Source: Odontocerum albicorne
Lineage: Eukaryota > Arthropoda > Insecta > Trichoptera > Odontoceridae
DNA length: 64,000 nucleotides
Reading direction: 5' to 3'
Assembly (NCBI GenBank): GCA_949825065.1
Contig: CATKWJ010000011.1
Coordinates: 111,716 to 175,715 of the forward strand
The position numbers and the translations under genes were made by a program. A model generated the notes under the pieces. That model did not search any database, was not told the origin of the DNA, and saw nothing but the letters and a program-made list of their open reading frames with translations. This document shows positions 24,691 through 38,367 of this stretch, piece after piece. Position 1 is the stretch's first letter, and each line of letters opens with the position of its first letter.

Positions 24691-26778
24691 TCCAGACAAA
24701 AGTGTAGTATAAACACATTAACGTGGATTATGATATAAAACTTCAAAACGTCCTTAATTTGTATGAACGTTTGTTAGTAATGGACGGAAACTTCACACTT
24801 TTCACTCGAAAATCTGCCATTGATGACCGAGATTACAAATTTGTGTTCAAAATCACAACATAATTATTATTTGTTCTACGAGTTGTCATGTTTTTCGTCC
24901 CAAACGTCTAATTTCGCGAAATTTCAATATTTTGCGTCAATATTTTCAAGTATAAATGAATTTTGTTACTTTTGACTTACAAAATACCAATTTTTCGTAC
25001 AAATTTTTGTACGAAAAATTTGCAAGAACTATAATGAATCAAGACAAAAGTGTAGTATAAACGCATTAACGTTGATTATGATATAAAACTTCAAAACGTC
25101 CTTAATTTGTATGAACGTTTGTTAGTAATGGACGGAAACTTCACACTTTTCACTCGAAAATCTGCCATTGATGACCGAGATTACAAATTTGTGTTCAAAA
25201 TCACAACAGAATTATTATTTGTTCTACGAGTTGTCATGTTTTTCGTCCCAAACGTCTAATTTCGCGAAATTTCAATATTTTGCGTCAATATTTTCAAGTA
25301 TAAATGAATTTTGTTACTTTTGACTTACAAAATACCAATTTTTCGTACAAATTTTTGTACGAAAAATTTGCAAGAACTATAATGAATCCAGACAAAAGTG
25401 TAGTATAAACACATTAACGTTGATTATGATATAAAACTTCAAAACGTCCTTAATTTGTATGAACGTTTGTTAGTAATGGACGGAAACTTCACACTTTTCA
25501 CTCGAAAATCTGCCATTGATGACCGAGATTACAAATTTGTGTTCAAAATCACAACATAATTATTATTTGTTCTACGAGTTGTCATGTTTTTCGTCCCAAA
25601 CGTCTAATTTCGCGAAATTTCAATATTTTGCGTCAATATTTTCAAGTATAAATGAATTTTGTTACTTTTGACTTACAAAATACCAATTTTTCGTACAAAT
25701 TTTTGTACGAAAAATTTGCAAGAACTATAATGAATCAAGACAAAAGTGTAGTATAAACGCATTAACGTTGATTATGATATAAAACTTCAAAACGTCCTTA
25801 ATTTGTATGAACGTTTGTTAGTAATGGACGGAAACTTCACACTTTTCACTCGAAAATCTGCCATTGATGACCGAGATTACAAATTTGTGTTCAAAATCAC
25901 AACAGAATTATTATTTGTTCTACGAGTTGTCATGTTTTTCGTCCCAAACGTCTAATTTCGCGAAATTTCAATATTTTGCGTCAATATTTTCAAGTATAAA
26001 TGAATTTTGTTACTTTTGACTTACAAAATACCAATTTTTCGTACAAATTTTTGTACGAAAAATTTGCAAGAACTATAATGAATCCAGACAAAAGTGTAGT
26101 ATAAACACATTAACGTTGATTATGATATAAAACTTCAAAACGTCCTTAATTTGTATGAACGTTTGTTAGTAATGGACGGAAACTTCACACTTTTCACTCG
26201 AAAATCTGCTATTGATGACCGAGATTACAAATTTGTGTTCAAAATCACAACATAATTATTATTTGTTCTACGAGTTGTCATGTTTTTCGTCCCAAACGTC
26301 TAATTTAGCGAAATTTACATATTTTGCGTCAATATTTTCAAGTATAAATGAATTTTGTTACTTTTGACTTACAAAATACCAATTTTTCGTACAAATTTTT
26401 GTACGAAAAATTTGCAAGAACTATAATGAATCAAGACAAAAGTGTAGTATAAACGCATTAACGTTGATTATGATATAAAACTTCAAAACGTCCTTAATTT
26501 GTATGAACGTTTGTTAGTAATGGACGGAAACTTCACACTTTTCACTCGAAAATCTGCCATTGATGACCGAGATTACAAATTTGTGTTCAAAATCACAACA
26601 GAATTATTATTTGTTCTACGAGTTGTCATGTTTTTCGTCCCAAACGTCTAATTTCGCGAAATTTCAATATTTTGCGTCAATATTTTCAAGTATAAATGAA
26701 TTTTGTTACTTTTGACTTACAAAATACCAATTTTTCGTACAAATTTTTGTAGGAAAAATTTGCAAGAATTATAATGAA
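24691..26778 (+). repeat. 696-bp dimer higher-order repeat, three units
   Basis: 'tccagacaaaag' followed by 'aaacacatt' recurs at 24691, 25387 and 26083, exactly 696 bp apart. Within each unit a monomer with 'acataatt' alternates with one with 'acagaatt'. The third unit has acquired 'taatttagcg' in its first monomer, and its end runs into a 'gtaggaaaa' monomer, so its right boundary is approximate. Confidence 0.85.
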
Positions 26779-26877
26779 TCAAGACAAAAGTGGAGTATAA
26801 ACGCATTAACGTTGATTATGATATAAAACTTCAAAACCTCCATAACTTGTATGAACGTTTGTTAGTAATGGACGGAA

Positions 26878-27658
26878 ACTTCACACTTTTCACTCGAAAA
26901 TGTGCCATTGATGACCGAGATTACAAATTTGTGTTCCAAATCACAACAGAATTATTATTTGTTCTACGAGTTGTCATGTTTTTCGTCCCAAACGTCTTAT
27001 TTCGCGAAATTTCAATATTTTGCGTCAATATTTTCCATAATATATGAATTTCTTTACTTTTGACTTACAAAATACCAATTTTTCGTACAAAAATGCTAGA
27101 ATTATAATGAATCAAGACAAAAGTGTAGTATAAACGCATTAACGTTGATTTTGATATAAAACTTCAAAACCTCCTTAATTTGTATGAACGTTTGTTAGTA
27201 ATGGACGGAAACTTCACACTTTTCACTCGAAAATCTGCCATTGATGACCGAGATTACAAATTTGTGTTCAAAATCACAACAGAATTATTATTTGTTGTAC
27301 GAGTTGTCATGTTTTTCGTCCCAAACGTCTAATTTCGCGAAATTTCAATATTTTGCGTCAATATTTTCAAGTATAAATGAATTTTGTTACTTTTGACTTA
27401 CAAAACACCAATTTTTCGTACAAATTTTTGTACGAAAAATTTGCAAGAACTATAATGAATCAAGACAAAAGTGTAGTATAAACGCATTAACGTTGATTAT
27501 GATATAAAACTTCAAAACGTCCTTAATTTGTATGAACGTTTGTTAGTAATGGACGGAAACTTCACACTTTTCACTCGAAAATCTGCCATTGATGACCGAG
27601 ATTACAAATTTGTGTTCAAAATCACAACATAATTATTATTTGTTCTACGAGTTGTCAT
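26878..27658 (+). repeat. Post-element satellite block without its element
   Basis: From 26901 this block matches the sequence that follows element copy 1 at a constant offset of 17980: 'tgtgccattg' (8921 and 26901) and the rare 'caaaacacca' (9421 and 27401) both fit. Upstream, however, is not the element but a 'gtggagtata...cctccataacttg' monomer (type at 11578 and 22358). The exchange point lies between about 26846 and 26901. Because the upstream site reads ATAA instead of TTAA, recombination or conversion fits better than clean excision. Right end approximate. Confidence 0.8.
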
Positions 27659-28938
27659 GTTTTTCGTCCCAAACGTCTAATTTCGCGAAATTTTAATATT
27701 TTGCGTCAATATTTTCAAGTATAAATGAATTTTGTTACTTTTGACTTACAAAATACCAATTTTTCGTACAAATTTTTGTACGAAAAATTTGCAAGAACTA
27801 TAATGAATCAAGACAAAAGTGTAGTATAAACGCATTAACGTTGATTATGATATAAAACTTCAAAACGTCCTTAATTTGTATGAACGTTTGTTAGTAATGG
27901 ACGGAAACTTCACACTTTTCACTCGAAAATCTGCCATTGATGACCGAGATTACAAATTTGTGTTCAAAATCACAACAGAATTATTATTTGTTCTACGAGT
28001 TGTCATGTTTTTCGTCCCAAACGTCTAATTTCGCGAAATTTCAATATTTTGCGTCAATATTTTCAATAATATATGAATTTCTTTACTTTTGACTTACAAA
28101 ATACCAATTTTTTGTACAAAAATGCTAGAATTATAATGAATCAAGACAAAAGTGTAGTATAAACGCATTAACGTTGATTTTGATATAAAACTTCAAAACC
28201 TCCTTAATTTGTATGAACGTTTGTTAGTAATGGACGGAAACTTCACACTTTTCACTCGAAAATCTGCTATTGATGACCGAGATTACAAATTTGTGTTCAA
28301 AATCACAACATAATTATTATTTGTTCTACGAGTTGTCATGTTTTTCGTCCCAAACGTCTAATTTCGCGAAATTTCAATATTTTGCGTCAATATTTTCAAG
28401 TATAAATGAATTTTGTTACTTTTGACTTACAAAATACCAATTTTTCGTACAAATTTTTGTACGAAAAATTTGCAAGAACTATAATGAATCAAGACAAAAG
28501 TGTAGTATAAACGCATTAACGTTGATTATGATATAAAACTTCAAACGTCCTTAATTTGTATGAACGTTTGTTAGTAATGGACGGAAACTTCACACTTTTC
28601 ACTCGAAAATCTGCCATTGATGACCGAGATTACAAATTTGTGTTCAAAATCACAACAGAATTATTATTTGTTCTACGAGTTGTCATGTTTTTCGTCCCAA
28701 ACGTCTAATTTCGCGAAATTTCAATATTTTGCGTCAATATTTTCAAGTATAAATGAATTTTGTTACTTTTGACTTACAAAATACCAATTTTTCGTACAAA
28801 TTTTTGTACGAAAAATTTGCAAGAACTATAATGAATCCAGACAAAAGTGTAGTATAAACACATTAACGTTGATTATGATATAAAACTTCAAAACGTCCTT
28901 AATTTGTATGAACGTTTGTTAGTAATGGACGGAAACTT

Positions 28939-28964
28939 CACACTTTTCACTCACACTTTTCACT
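28939..28964 (+). repeat. 13-bp tandem duplication within a monomer
   Basis: The unit cacacttttcact is present twice (28939-28951, 28952-28964) where other monomers have one. A private slippage event. Confidence 0.96.
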
Positions 28965-29263
28965 CGAAAATCTGCCATTGATGACCGAGATTACAAATTT
29001 GTGTTCAAAATCACAACATAATTATTATTTGTTGTACGAGTTGTCATGTTTTTCGTCCCAAACGTCTAATTTCGCGAAATTTCAATATTTTGCGTCAATA
29101 TTTTCAAGTATAAATGAATTTTGTTACTTTTGACTTACAAAATACCAATTTTTCGTACAAATTTTTGTATGAAAAATTTGCAAGAACTATAATGAATCAA
29201 GACAAAAGTGTAGTATAAACGCATTAACGTTGATTATGATATAAAACTTCAAAACCTCCTTAA

Positions 29264-29878
29264 CCTGTTCACCGCGTTAAAAATCAAATTCCACGAATCC
29301 TGTGCGCGGCACAATTTCAGCGTTTTTTAATTTCTTAGTTTAAACACATATTTTGTTTAGAACCACTGATATTTGATTACAACACCAAGTAAACATGACA
29401 CTTAAGTAATTTTCTGATAATAAATAATAGTCATTACTCTTAAGGAGACTCATTAAATAAAGGAGATAAACTTAACATTACGTAAAATAAACAAAGGAAT
29501 GCTACGATCAAATCAATGCTTCATGACACTCACCCCATCAAATGCATATAGCACTAGTAACGTTTATTTACGTAAGAGCGACTTAGTAATGTTTATTTAC
29601 GTAAGAGAGACTCATCGCAGGACTCGATCCACGCGACAGGTCGTTAATGCTGGAAATATTGAGAAACCAAAAAAATTCGGCGCTCTGTTTATTCAACATT
29701 ATCTCATAAACTAATATATTATTTGACAAGGTTTTCAGAGATGTCACTAGAACAAAGATTATTTTAAATTTAAGTTCAATTTTTATTCCGGTTTTGTGTC
29801 ATTTTTTTTAAGTATTTGTGATTTGAAACTTGGATTGTCGTCAGATCACAGGCGTTTGTGCTCCCCGCGGCGAAAGAG
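29264..29878 (+). mobile_element. TTAA-flanked piggyBac-like MITE, copy 6 (615 bp)
   Basis: TTAA at 29260-29263 and 29879-29882. Haplotype C. By eye I see no difference from copy 8, so this pair can serve as the consensus of the haplotype. The host monomer has 'gtatgaaaaattt' in the hairpin arm, also seen before copy 7. Confidence 0.82.
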
Positions 29879-32800
29879 TTAACTTGTATGAACGTTTGTT
29901 AGTAATGGACGGAAACTTCACACTTTTCACTCGAAAATCTGCCATTGATGACCGAGATTACAAATTTGTGTTCCAAATCACAACAGAATTATTATTTGTT
30001 CTACGAGTTGTCATGTTTTTCGTCCCAAACGTCTTATTTCGCGAAATTTCAATATTTTGCGTCAATATTTTCAATAATATATGAATTTCTTTACTTTTGA
30101 CTTACAAAATACCAATTTTTCGTACAAAAATGCTAGAATTATAATGAATCAAGACAAAAGTGTAGTATAAACGCATTAACGTTGATTTTGATATAAAACT
30201 TCAAAACCTCCTTAATTTGTATGAACGTTTGTTAGTAATGGACGGAAACTTCACACTTTTCACTCGAAAATCTGCCATTGATGACCGAGATTGCAAATTT
30301 GTGTTCAAAATCACAACAGAATTATTATTTGTTGTACGAGTTGTCATGTTTTTCGTCCCAAACGTCTAATTTCGCGAAATTTCAATATTTTGCGTCAATA
30401 TTTTCAAGTATAAATGAATTTTGTTACTTTTGACTTACAAAATACCAATTTTTCGTACAAATTTTTGTACGAAAAATTTGCAAGAACTATAATGAATCAA
30501 GACAAAAGTGTAGTATAAACGCATTAACGTTGATTATGATATAAAACTTCAAAACGTCCTTAATTTGTATGAACGTTTGTTAGTAATGGACGGAAACTTC
30601 ACACTTTTCACTCGAAAATCTGCCATTGATGACCGAGATTACAAATTTGTGTTCAAAATCACAACAGAATTATTATTTGTTCTACGAGTTGTCATGTTTT
30701 TCGTCCCAAACGTCTAATTTCGCGAAATTTCAATATTTTGCGTCAATATTTTCAAGTATAAATGAATTTTGTTACTTTTGACTTACAAAATACCAATTTT
30801 TCGTACAAATTTTTGTACGAAAAATTTGCAAGAACTATAATGAATCAAGACAAAAGTGTAGTATAAACGCATTAACGTTGATTATGATATAAAACTTCAA
30901 AACGTCCTTAATTTGTATGAACGTTTGTTAGTAATGGACGGAAACTTCACACTTTTCACTCGAAAATCTGCCATTGATGACCGAGATTACAAATTTGTGT
31001 TCAAAATCACAACAGAATTATTATTTGTTCTACGAGTTGTCATGTTTTTCGTCCCAAACGTCTAATTTCGCGAAATTTCAATATTTTGCGTCAATATTTT
31101 CAAGTATAAATGAATTTTGTTACTTTTGACTTACAAAATACCAATTTTTCGTACAAATTTTTATACGAAAAATTTGCAAGAACTATAATGAATCCAGACA
31201 AAAGTGTAGTATAAACACATTAACGTTGATTATGATATAAAACTTCAAAACGTCCTTAATTTGTATGAACGTTTGTTAGTAATGGACGGAAACTTCACAC
31301 TTTTCACTCGAAAATCTGCCATTGATGACCGAGATTACAAATTTGTGTTCAAAATCACAACATAATTATTATTTGTTCTACGAGTTGTCATGTTTTTCGT
31401 CCCAAACGTCTAATTTCGCGAAATTTCAATATTTTGCGTCAATATTTTCAAGTATAAATTAATTTTGTTACTTTTGACTTACAAAATACCAATTTTTCGT
31501 ACTAATTTTTGTACGAAAAATTTGCATGAACTATAATGAATCAAGACAAAAGTGTAGTATAAACGCATTAACGTTGATTATGATATAAAACTTCAAAACG
31601 TCCTTAATTTGTATGAACGTTTGTTAGTAATGGACGGAAACTTCACACTTTTCACTCGAAAATCTGCCATTGATGACCGAGATTACAAATTTGTGTTCAA
31701 AATCACAACAGAATTATTATTTGTTCTACGAGTTGTCATGTTTTTCGTTCTAAACGTCTAATTTCTTGAAATTTCAATATTTTGCGTCAATATTTTCAAG
31801 TATAAATGAATTTTGTTACTTTTGACTTACAAAATACCAATTTTTCGTACAAATTTTTGTACGAAAAATTTGCAAGAACTATAATGAATCAAGACAAAAG
31901 TGTAGTATAAACGCATTAACGTTGATTATGATATAAAACTTCAAAACGTCCTTAATTTGTATGAACGTTTGTTAGTAATGGACGGAAACTTCACACTTTT
32001 CATTCGAAAATCTGCCATTGATGACCGAGATTACAAATTTGTGTTCAAAATCACAACATAAATATTATTTGTTCTACGAGTTGTCATGTTTTTCGTCCCA
32101 AACGTCTAATTTCGCGAAATTTCAATATTTTGCGTCAATATTTTCAAGTATAAATTAATTTTGTTACTTTTGACTTACAAAATACCAATTTTTCGTACGA
32201 ATTTTTGTACGAAAAATTTGCAAGAACTATAATGAATCAAGACAAAAGTGTAGTATAAACGCATTAACGTTGATTATGATATAAAACTTCAAAACGTCCT
32301 TAATTTGTATGAACGTTTGTTAGTAATGGACGGAAACTTCACACTTTTCACTCGAAAATCTGCCATTGATGACCGAGATTACAAATTTGTGTTCAAAATC
32401 ACAACAGAATTATTATTTGTTCTACGAGTTGTCATGTTTTTCGTCCCAAACGTCTAATTTCGCGAAATTTCAATATTTTGCGTCAATATTTTCAAGTATA
32501 AATGAATTTTGTTACTTTTGACTTACAAAATACCAATTTTTCGTACAAATTTTTGTACGAAAAATTTGCAAGAACTATAACGAATCAAGACAAAAGTGTA
32601 GTATAAACGCATTAACGTTGATTATGATATAAAACTTCAAAACGTCCTTAATTTGTATGAACGTTTGTTAGTAATGGACGGAAACTTCACACTTTTCAAT
32701 CGAAAATCTGCCAATGATGACCGAGATTACAAATTTGTGTTCAAAATCACAACATAATTATTATTTGTTCTACGAGTTGTCATGTTTTTCGTCCCAAACG

Positions 32801-33680
32801 TCTAATTTCGCGAAATTTCAATATTTTGCGTCAATATTTTCAAGTATAAATGAATTTTGTTACTTTTGACTTACAAAATACCAATTTTTCGTACAAATTT
32901 TTGTACGAAAAATTTGCAAGAACTATAATGAATCAAGACAAAAGTGTAGTATAAACGCATTAACGTTGATTATGATATAAAACTTCAAAACGTCCTTAAT
33001 TTGTATGAACGTTTGTTAGTAATGGACGGAAACTTCACACTTTTCAATCGAAAATCTGCCAATGATGACCGAGATTACAAATTTGTGTTCAAAATCACAA
33101 CATAATTATTATTTGTTCTACGAGTTGTCATGTTTTTCGTCCCAAACGTCTTATTTCGCGAAATTTCAATATTTTGCGTCAATATTTTCAATAATATATG
33201 AATTTCTTTACTTTTGACTTACAAAATACCAATTTTTCGTACAAAAATGCTAGAATTATAATGAATCAAGACAAAAGTGTAGTATAAACGCATTAACGTT
33301 GATTTTGATATAAAACTTCAAAACCTCCTTAATTTGTATGAACGTTTGTTAGTAATGGACGGAAACTTCACACTTTTCACTCGAAAATCTGCCATTGATG
33401 ACCGAGATTACAAATTTGTGTTCAAAATCACAACATAATTATTATTTGTTGTACGAGTTGTCATGTTTTTCGTCCCAAACGTCTAATTTCGCGAAATTTC
33501 AATATTTTGCGTCAATATTTTCAAGTATAAATGAATTTTGTTACTTTTGACTTACAAAATACCAATTTTTCGTACAAATTTTTGTATGAAAAATTTGCAA
33601 GAACTATAATGAATCAAGACAAAAGTGTAGTATAAACGCATTAACGTTGATTATGATATAAAACTTCAAAACCTCCTTAA
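29879..33680 (+). repeat. Satellite array segment 7 (11 monomers)
   Basis: Exactly 11 x 348 minus two 333-bp forms (30130, 33248). This interval equals the 2344-bp HOR unit enlarged by 2073 bp (five 348 and one 333). It contains a tandem pair with 'ttttcaatcg' and 'ccaatgatg' (32693 and 33041), a marker that reappears once per HOR unit at 35369 and near 37713. No gene. Confidence 0.95.
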
Positions 33681-34294
33681 CCTGTTCACCGCGTTAAAAA
33701 TCAAATTCCACGAATCCTGTGCGCGGCACAATTTCAGCGTTTTTAATTTCTTAGTTTAAACACATATTTTGTTTAGAACCACTGATATTTGATTACAACA
33801 CCAAGTAAACATGACACTTAAGTAATTTTCTGATAATAAATAATAGTCATTACTCTTAAGGAGACTCATTAAATAAAGGAGATAAACTTAACATTACGTA
33901 AAATAAACAAAGGAATGCTACGATCAAATCAATGCTTCATGACACTCACCCCATCAAATGCATATAGCACTAGTAACGTTTATTTACGTAAGAGCGACTT
34001 AGTAATGTTTATTTACGTAAGAGAGACTCATCGCAGGACTCGATCCACGCGACAGGTCGTTAATGCTGGAAATATTGAGAAACCAAAAAAATTCGGCGCT
34101 CTGTTTATTCAACATTATCTCATAAACTAATATATTATTTGACAAGGTTTTCAGAGATGTCACTAGAACAAAGATTATTTTAAATTTAAGTTCAATTTTT
34201 ATTCCGGTTTTGTGTCATTTTTTTTAAGTATTTGTGATTTGAAACTTGGATTGTCGTCAGATCACAGGCGTTTGTGCTCCCCGCGGCGAAAGAG
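33681..34294 (+). mobile_element. TTAA-flanked piggyBac-like MITE, copy 7 (614 bp)
   Basis: TTAA at 33677-33680 and 34295-34298. Haplotype C with one T deleted near 33742. First element of the regular 2344-bp HOR. Confidence 0.82.
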
Positions 34295-36023
34295 TTAACT
34301 TGTATGAACGTTTGTTAGTAATGGACGGAAACTTCACACTTTTCACTCGAAAATCTGCCATTGATGACCGAGATTACAAATTTGTGTTCCAAATCACAAC
34401 AGAATTATTATTTGTTCTACGAGTTGTCATGTTTTTCGTCCCAAACGTCTTATTTCGCGAAATTTCAATATTTTGCGTCAATATTTTCAATAATATATGA
34501 ATTTCTTTACTTTTGACTTACAAAATACCAATTTTTCGTACAAAAATGCTAGAATTATAATGAATCAAGACAAAAGTGTAGTATAAACGCATTAACGTTG
34601 ATTTTGATATAAAACTTCAAAACCTCCTTAATTTGTATGAACGTTTGTTAGTAATGGACGGAAACTTCACACTTTTCACTCGAAAATCTGCCATTGATGA
34701 CCGAGATTACAAATTTGTGTTCAAAATCACAACAGAATTATTATTTGTTGTACGAGTTGTCATGTTTTTCGTCCCAAACGTCTAATTTCGCGAAATTTCA
34801 ATATTTTGCGTCAATATTTTCAAGTATAAATGAATTTTGTTACTTTTGACTTACAAAATACCAATTTTTCGTACAAATTTTTGTACGAAAAATTTGCAAG
34901 AACTATAATGAATCAAGACAAAAGTGTAGTATAAACGCATTAACGTTGATTATGATATAAAACTTCAAAACGTCCTTAATTTGTATGAACGTTTGTTAGT
35001 AATGGACGGAAACTTCACACTTTTCACTCGAAAATCTGCCATTGATGACCGAGATTACAAATTTGTGTTCAAAATCACAACATAATTATTATTTGTTCTA
35101 CGAGTTGTCATGTTTTTCGTCCCAAACGTCTAATTTCGCGAAATTTCAATATTTTGCGTCAATATTTTCAAGTATAAATGAATTTTGTTACTTTTGACTT
35201 ACAAAATACCAATTTTTCGTACAAATTTTTGTACGAAAAATTTGCAAGAACTATAATGAATCAAGACAAAAGTGTAGTATAAACGCATTAACGTTGATTA
35301 TGATATAAAACTTCAAAACGTCCTTAATTTGTATGAACGTTTGTTAGTAATGGACGGAAACTTCACACTTTTCAATCGAAAATCTGCCAATGATGACCGA
35401 GATTACAAATTTGTGTTCAAAATCACAACAGAATTATTATTTGTTCTACGAGTTGTCATGTTTTTCGTCCCAAACGTCTAATTTCGCGAAATTTCAATAT
35501 TTTGCGTCAATATTTTCAAGTATAAATGAATTTTGTTACTTTTGACTTACAAAATACCAATTTTTCGTACAAATTTTTGTACGAAAAATTTGCAAGAATT
35601 ATAATGAATCAAGACAAAAGTGGAGTATAAACGCATTAACGTTGATTTTGATATAAAACTTCAAAACCTCCTTAATTTGTATGAACGTTTGTTAGTAATG
35701 GACGGAAACTTCACACTTTTCACTCGAAAATCTGCCATTGATGACCGAGATTACAAATTTGTGTTCAAAATCACAACAGAATTATTATTTGTTCTACGAG
35801 TTGTCATGTTTTTCGTCCCAAACGTCTAATTTCGCGAAATTTCAATATTTTGCGTCAATATTTTCAAGTATAAATGAATTTTGTTACTTTTGACTTACAA
35901 AATACCAATTTTTCGTACAAATTTTTGTACGAAAAATTTGCAAGAACTATAATGAATCAAGACAAAAGTGTAGTATAAACGCATTAACGTTGATTATGAT
36001 ATAAAACTTCAAAACCTCCTTAA
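34295..36023 (+). repeat. Satellite array segment 8 (5 monomers of the HOR)
   Basis: One 333-bp and four 348-bp monomers. The satellite part of the first HOR unit. No gene. Confidence 0.95.
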
Positions 36024-36638
36024 CCTGTTCACCGCGTTAAAAATCAAATTCCACGAATCCTGTGCGCGGCACAATTTCAGCGTTTTTTAATTTCTTAGTT
36101 TAAACACATATTTTGTTTAGAACCACTGATATTTGATTACAACACCAAGTAAACATGACACTTAAGTAATTTTCTGATAATAAATAATAGTCATTACTCT
36201 TAAGGAGACTCATTAAATAAAGGAGATAAACTTAACATTACGTAAAATAAACAAAGGAATGCTACGATCAAATCAATGCTTCATGACACTCACCCCATCA
36301 AATGCATATAGCACTAGTAACGTTTATTTACGTAAGAGCGACTTAGTAATGTTTATTTACGTAAGAGAGACTCATCGCAGGACTCGATCCACGCGACAGG
36401 TCGTTAATGCTGGAAATATTGAGAAACCAAAAAAATTCGGCGCTCTGTTTATTCAACATTATCTCATAAACTAATATATTATTTGACAAGGTTTTCAGAG
36501 ATGTCACTAGAACAAAGATTATTTTAAATTTAAGTTCAATTTTTATTCCGGTTTTGTGTCATTTTTTTTAAGTATTTGTGATTTGAAACTTGGATTGTCG
36601 TCAGATCACAGGCGTTTGTGCTCCCCGCGGCGAAAGAG
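36024..36638 (+). mobile_element. TTAA-flanked piggyBac-like MITE, copy 8 (615 bp)
   Basis: TTAA at 36020-36023 and 36639-36642. Haplotype C; no difference from copy 6 seen by eye. Confidence 0.82.
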
Positions 36639-38367
36639 TTAACTTGTATGAACGTTTGTTAGTAATGGACGGAAACTTCACACTTTTCACTCGAAAATCT
36701 GCCATTGATGACCGAGATTACAAATTTGTGTTCCAAATCACAACAGAATTATTATTTGTTCTACGAGTTGTCATGTTTTTCGTCCCAAACGTCTTATTTC
36801 GCGAAATTTCAATATTTTGCGTCAATATTTTCAATAATATATGAATTTCTTTACTTTTGACTTACAAAATACCAATTTTTCGTACAAAAATGCTAGAATT
36901 ATAATGAATCAAGACAAAAGTGTAGTATAAACGCATTAACGTTGATTTTGATATAAAACTTCAAAACCTCCTTAATTTGTATGAACGTTTGTTAGTAATG
37001 GACGGAAACTTCACACTTTTCACTCGAAAATCTGCCATTGATGACCGAGATTACAAATTTGTGTTCAAAATCACAACAGAATTATTATTTGTTGTACGAG
37101 TTGTCATGTTTTTCGTCCCAAACGTCTAATTTCGCGAAATTTCAATATTTTGCGTCAATATTTTCAAGTATAAATGAATTTTGTTACTTTTGACTTACAA
37201 AATACCAATTTTTCGTACAAATTTTTGTACGAAAAATTTGCAAGAACTATAATGAATCAAGACAAAAGTGTAGTATAAACGCATTAACGTTGATTATGAT
37301 ATAAAACTTCAAAACGTCCTTAATTTGTATGAACGTTTGTTAGTAATGGACGGAAACTTCACACTTTTCACTCGAAAATCTGCCATTGATGACCGAGATT
37401 ACAAATTTGTGTTCAAAATCACAACATAATTATTATTTGTTCTACGAGTTTTCATGTTTTTCGTCCCAAACGTCTAATTTCGCGAAATTTCAATATTTTG
37501 CGTCAATATTTTCAAGTATAAATGAATTTTGTTACTTTTGACTTACAAAATACCAATTTTTCGTACAAATTTTTGTACGAAAAATTTGCAAGAACTATAA
37601 TGAATCAAGACAAAAGTGTAGTATAAACGCATTAACGTTGATTATGATATAAAACTTCAAAACGTCCTTAATTTGTATGAACGTTTGTTAGTAATGGACG
37701 GAAACTTCACACTTTTCAATCGAAAATCTGCCAATGATGACCGAGATTACAAATTTGTGTTCAAAATCACAACAGAATTATTATTTGTTCTACGAGTTGT
37801 CATGTTTTTCGTCCCAAACGTCTAATTTCGCGAAATTTCAATATTTTGCGTCAATATTTTCAAGTATAAATGAATTTTGTTACTTTTGACTTACAAAATA
37901 CCAATTTTTCGTACAAATTTTTGTACGAAAAATTTGCAAGAATTATAATGAATCAAGACAAAAGTGGAGTATAAACGCATTAACGTTGATTTTGATATAA
38001 AACTTCAAAACCTCCTTAATTTGTATGAACGTTTGTTAGTAATGGACGGAAACTTCACACTTTTCACTCGAAAATCTGCCATTGATGACCGAGATTACAA
38101 ATTTGTGTTCAAAATCACAACAGAATTATTATTTGTTCTACGAGTTGTCATGTTTTTCGTCCCAAACGTCTTATTTCGCGAAATTTCAATATTTTGCGTC
38201 AATATTTTCAAGTATAAATGAATTTTGTTACTTTTGACTTACAAAATACCAATTTTTCGTACAAATTTTTGTACGAAAAATTTGCAAGAACTATAATGAA
38301 TCAAGACAAAAGTGTAGTATAAACGCATTAACGTTGATTATGATATAAAACTTCAAAACCTCCTTAA
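36639..38367 (+). repeat. Satellite array segment 9 (5 monomers of the HOR)
   Basis: The satellite part of the second HOR unit, in the same order as segment 8. The monomer before copy 9 carries 'gtcttattt', a feature of post-element monomers, which suggests local conversion. No gene. Confidence 0.95.

Larger units (their letters stand above)
24073..29263 (+). repeat. Satellite array segment 6 (15 monomers)
   Basis: Length is 15 x 348 minus three 333-bp forms (24326, 27105, 28123), plus a 13-bp duplication (28939-28964) and minus one base ('acttcaaacgtcc' near 28545); the sum is exact. Contains the 696-bp dimer HOR and the element-less post-element block at 26.9 kb. No gene. Confidence 0.96.
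33681..38367 (+). repeat. 2343/2344-bp higher-order repeat containing the element, two full units
   Basis: Units 33681-36023 (2343 bp; one T missing in its element) and 36024-38367 (2344 bp) each contain: element (614-615), TTAA duplication, one 333-bp monomer, a 'gttgtacgag' monomer, an 'acataatt' monomer, a 'ttttcaatcg/ccaatgatg' monomer and a 'gtggagtata' monomer that leads into the next host monomer. Arithmetic: 615 + 4 + 333 + 4 x 348 = 2344. The second unit differs by 'gagttttcatg' near 37450 and by 'gtcttattt' near 38170. A third, damaged unit starts at 38368. Confidence 0.93.
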
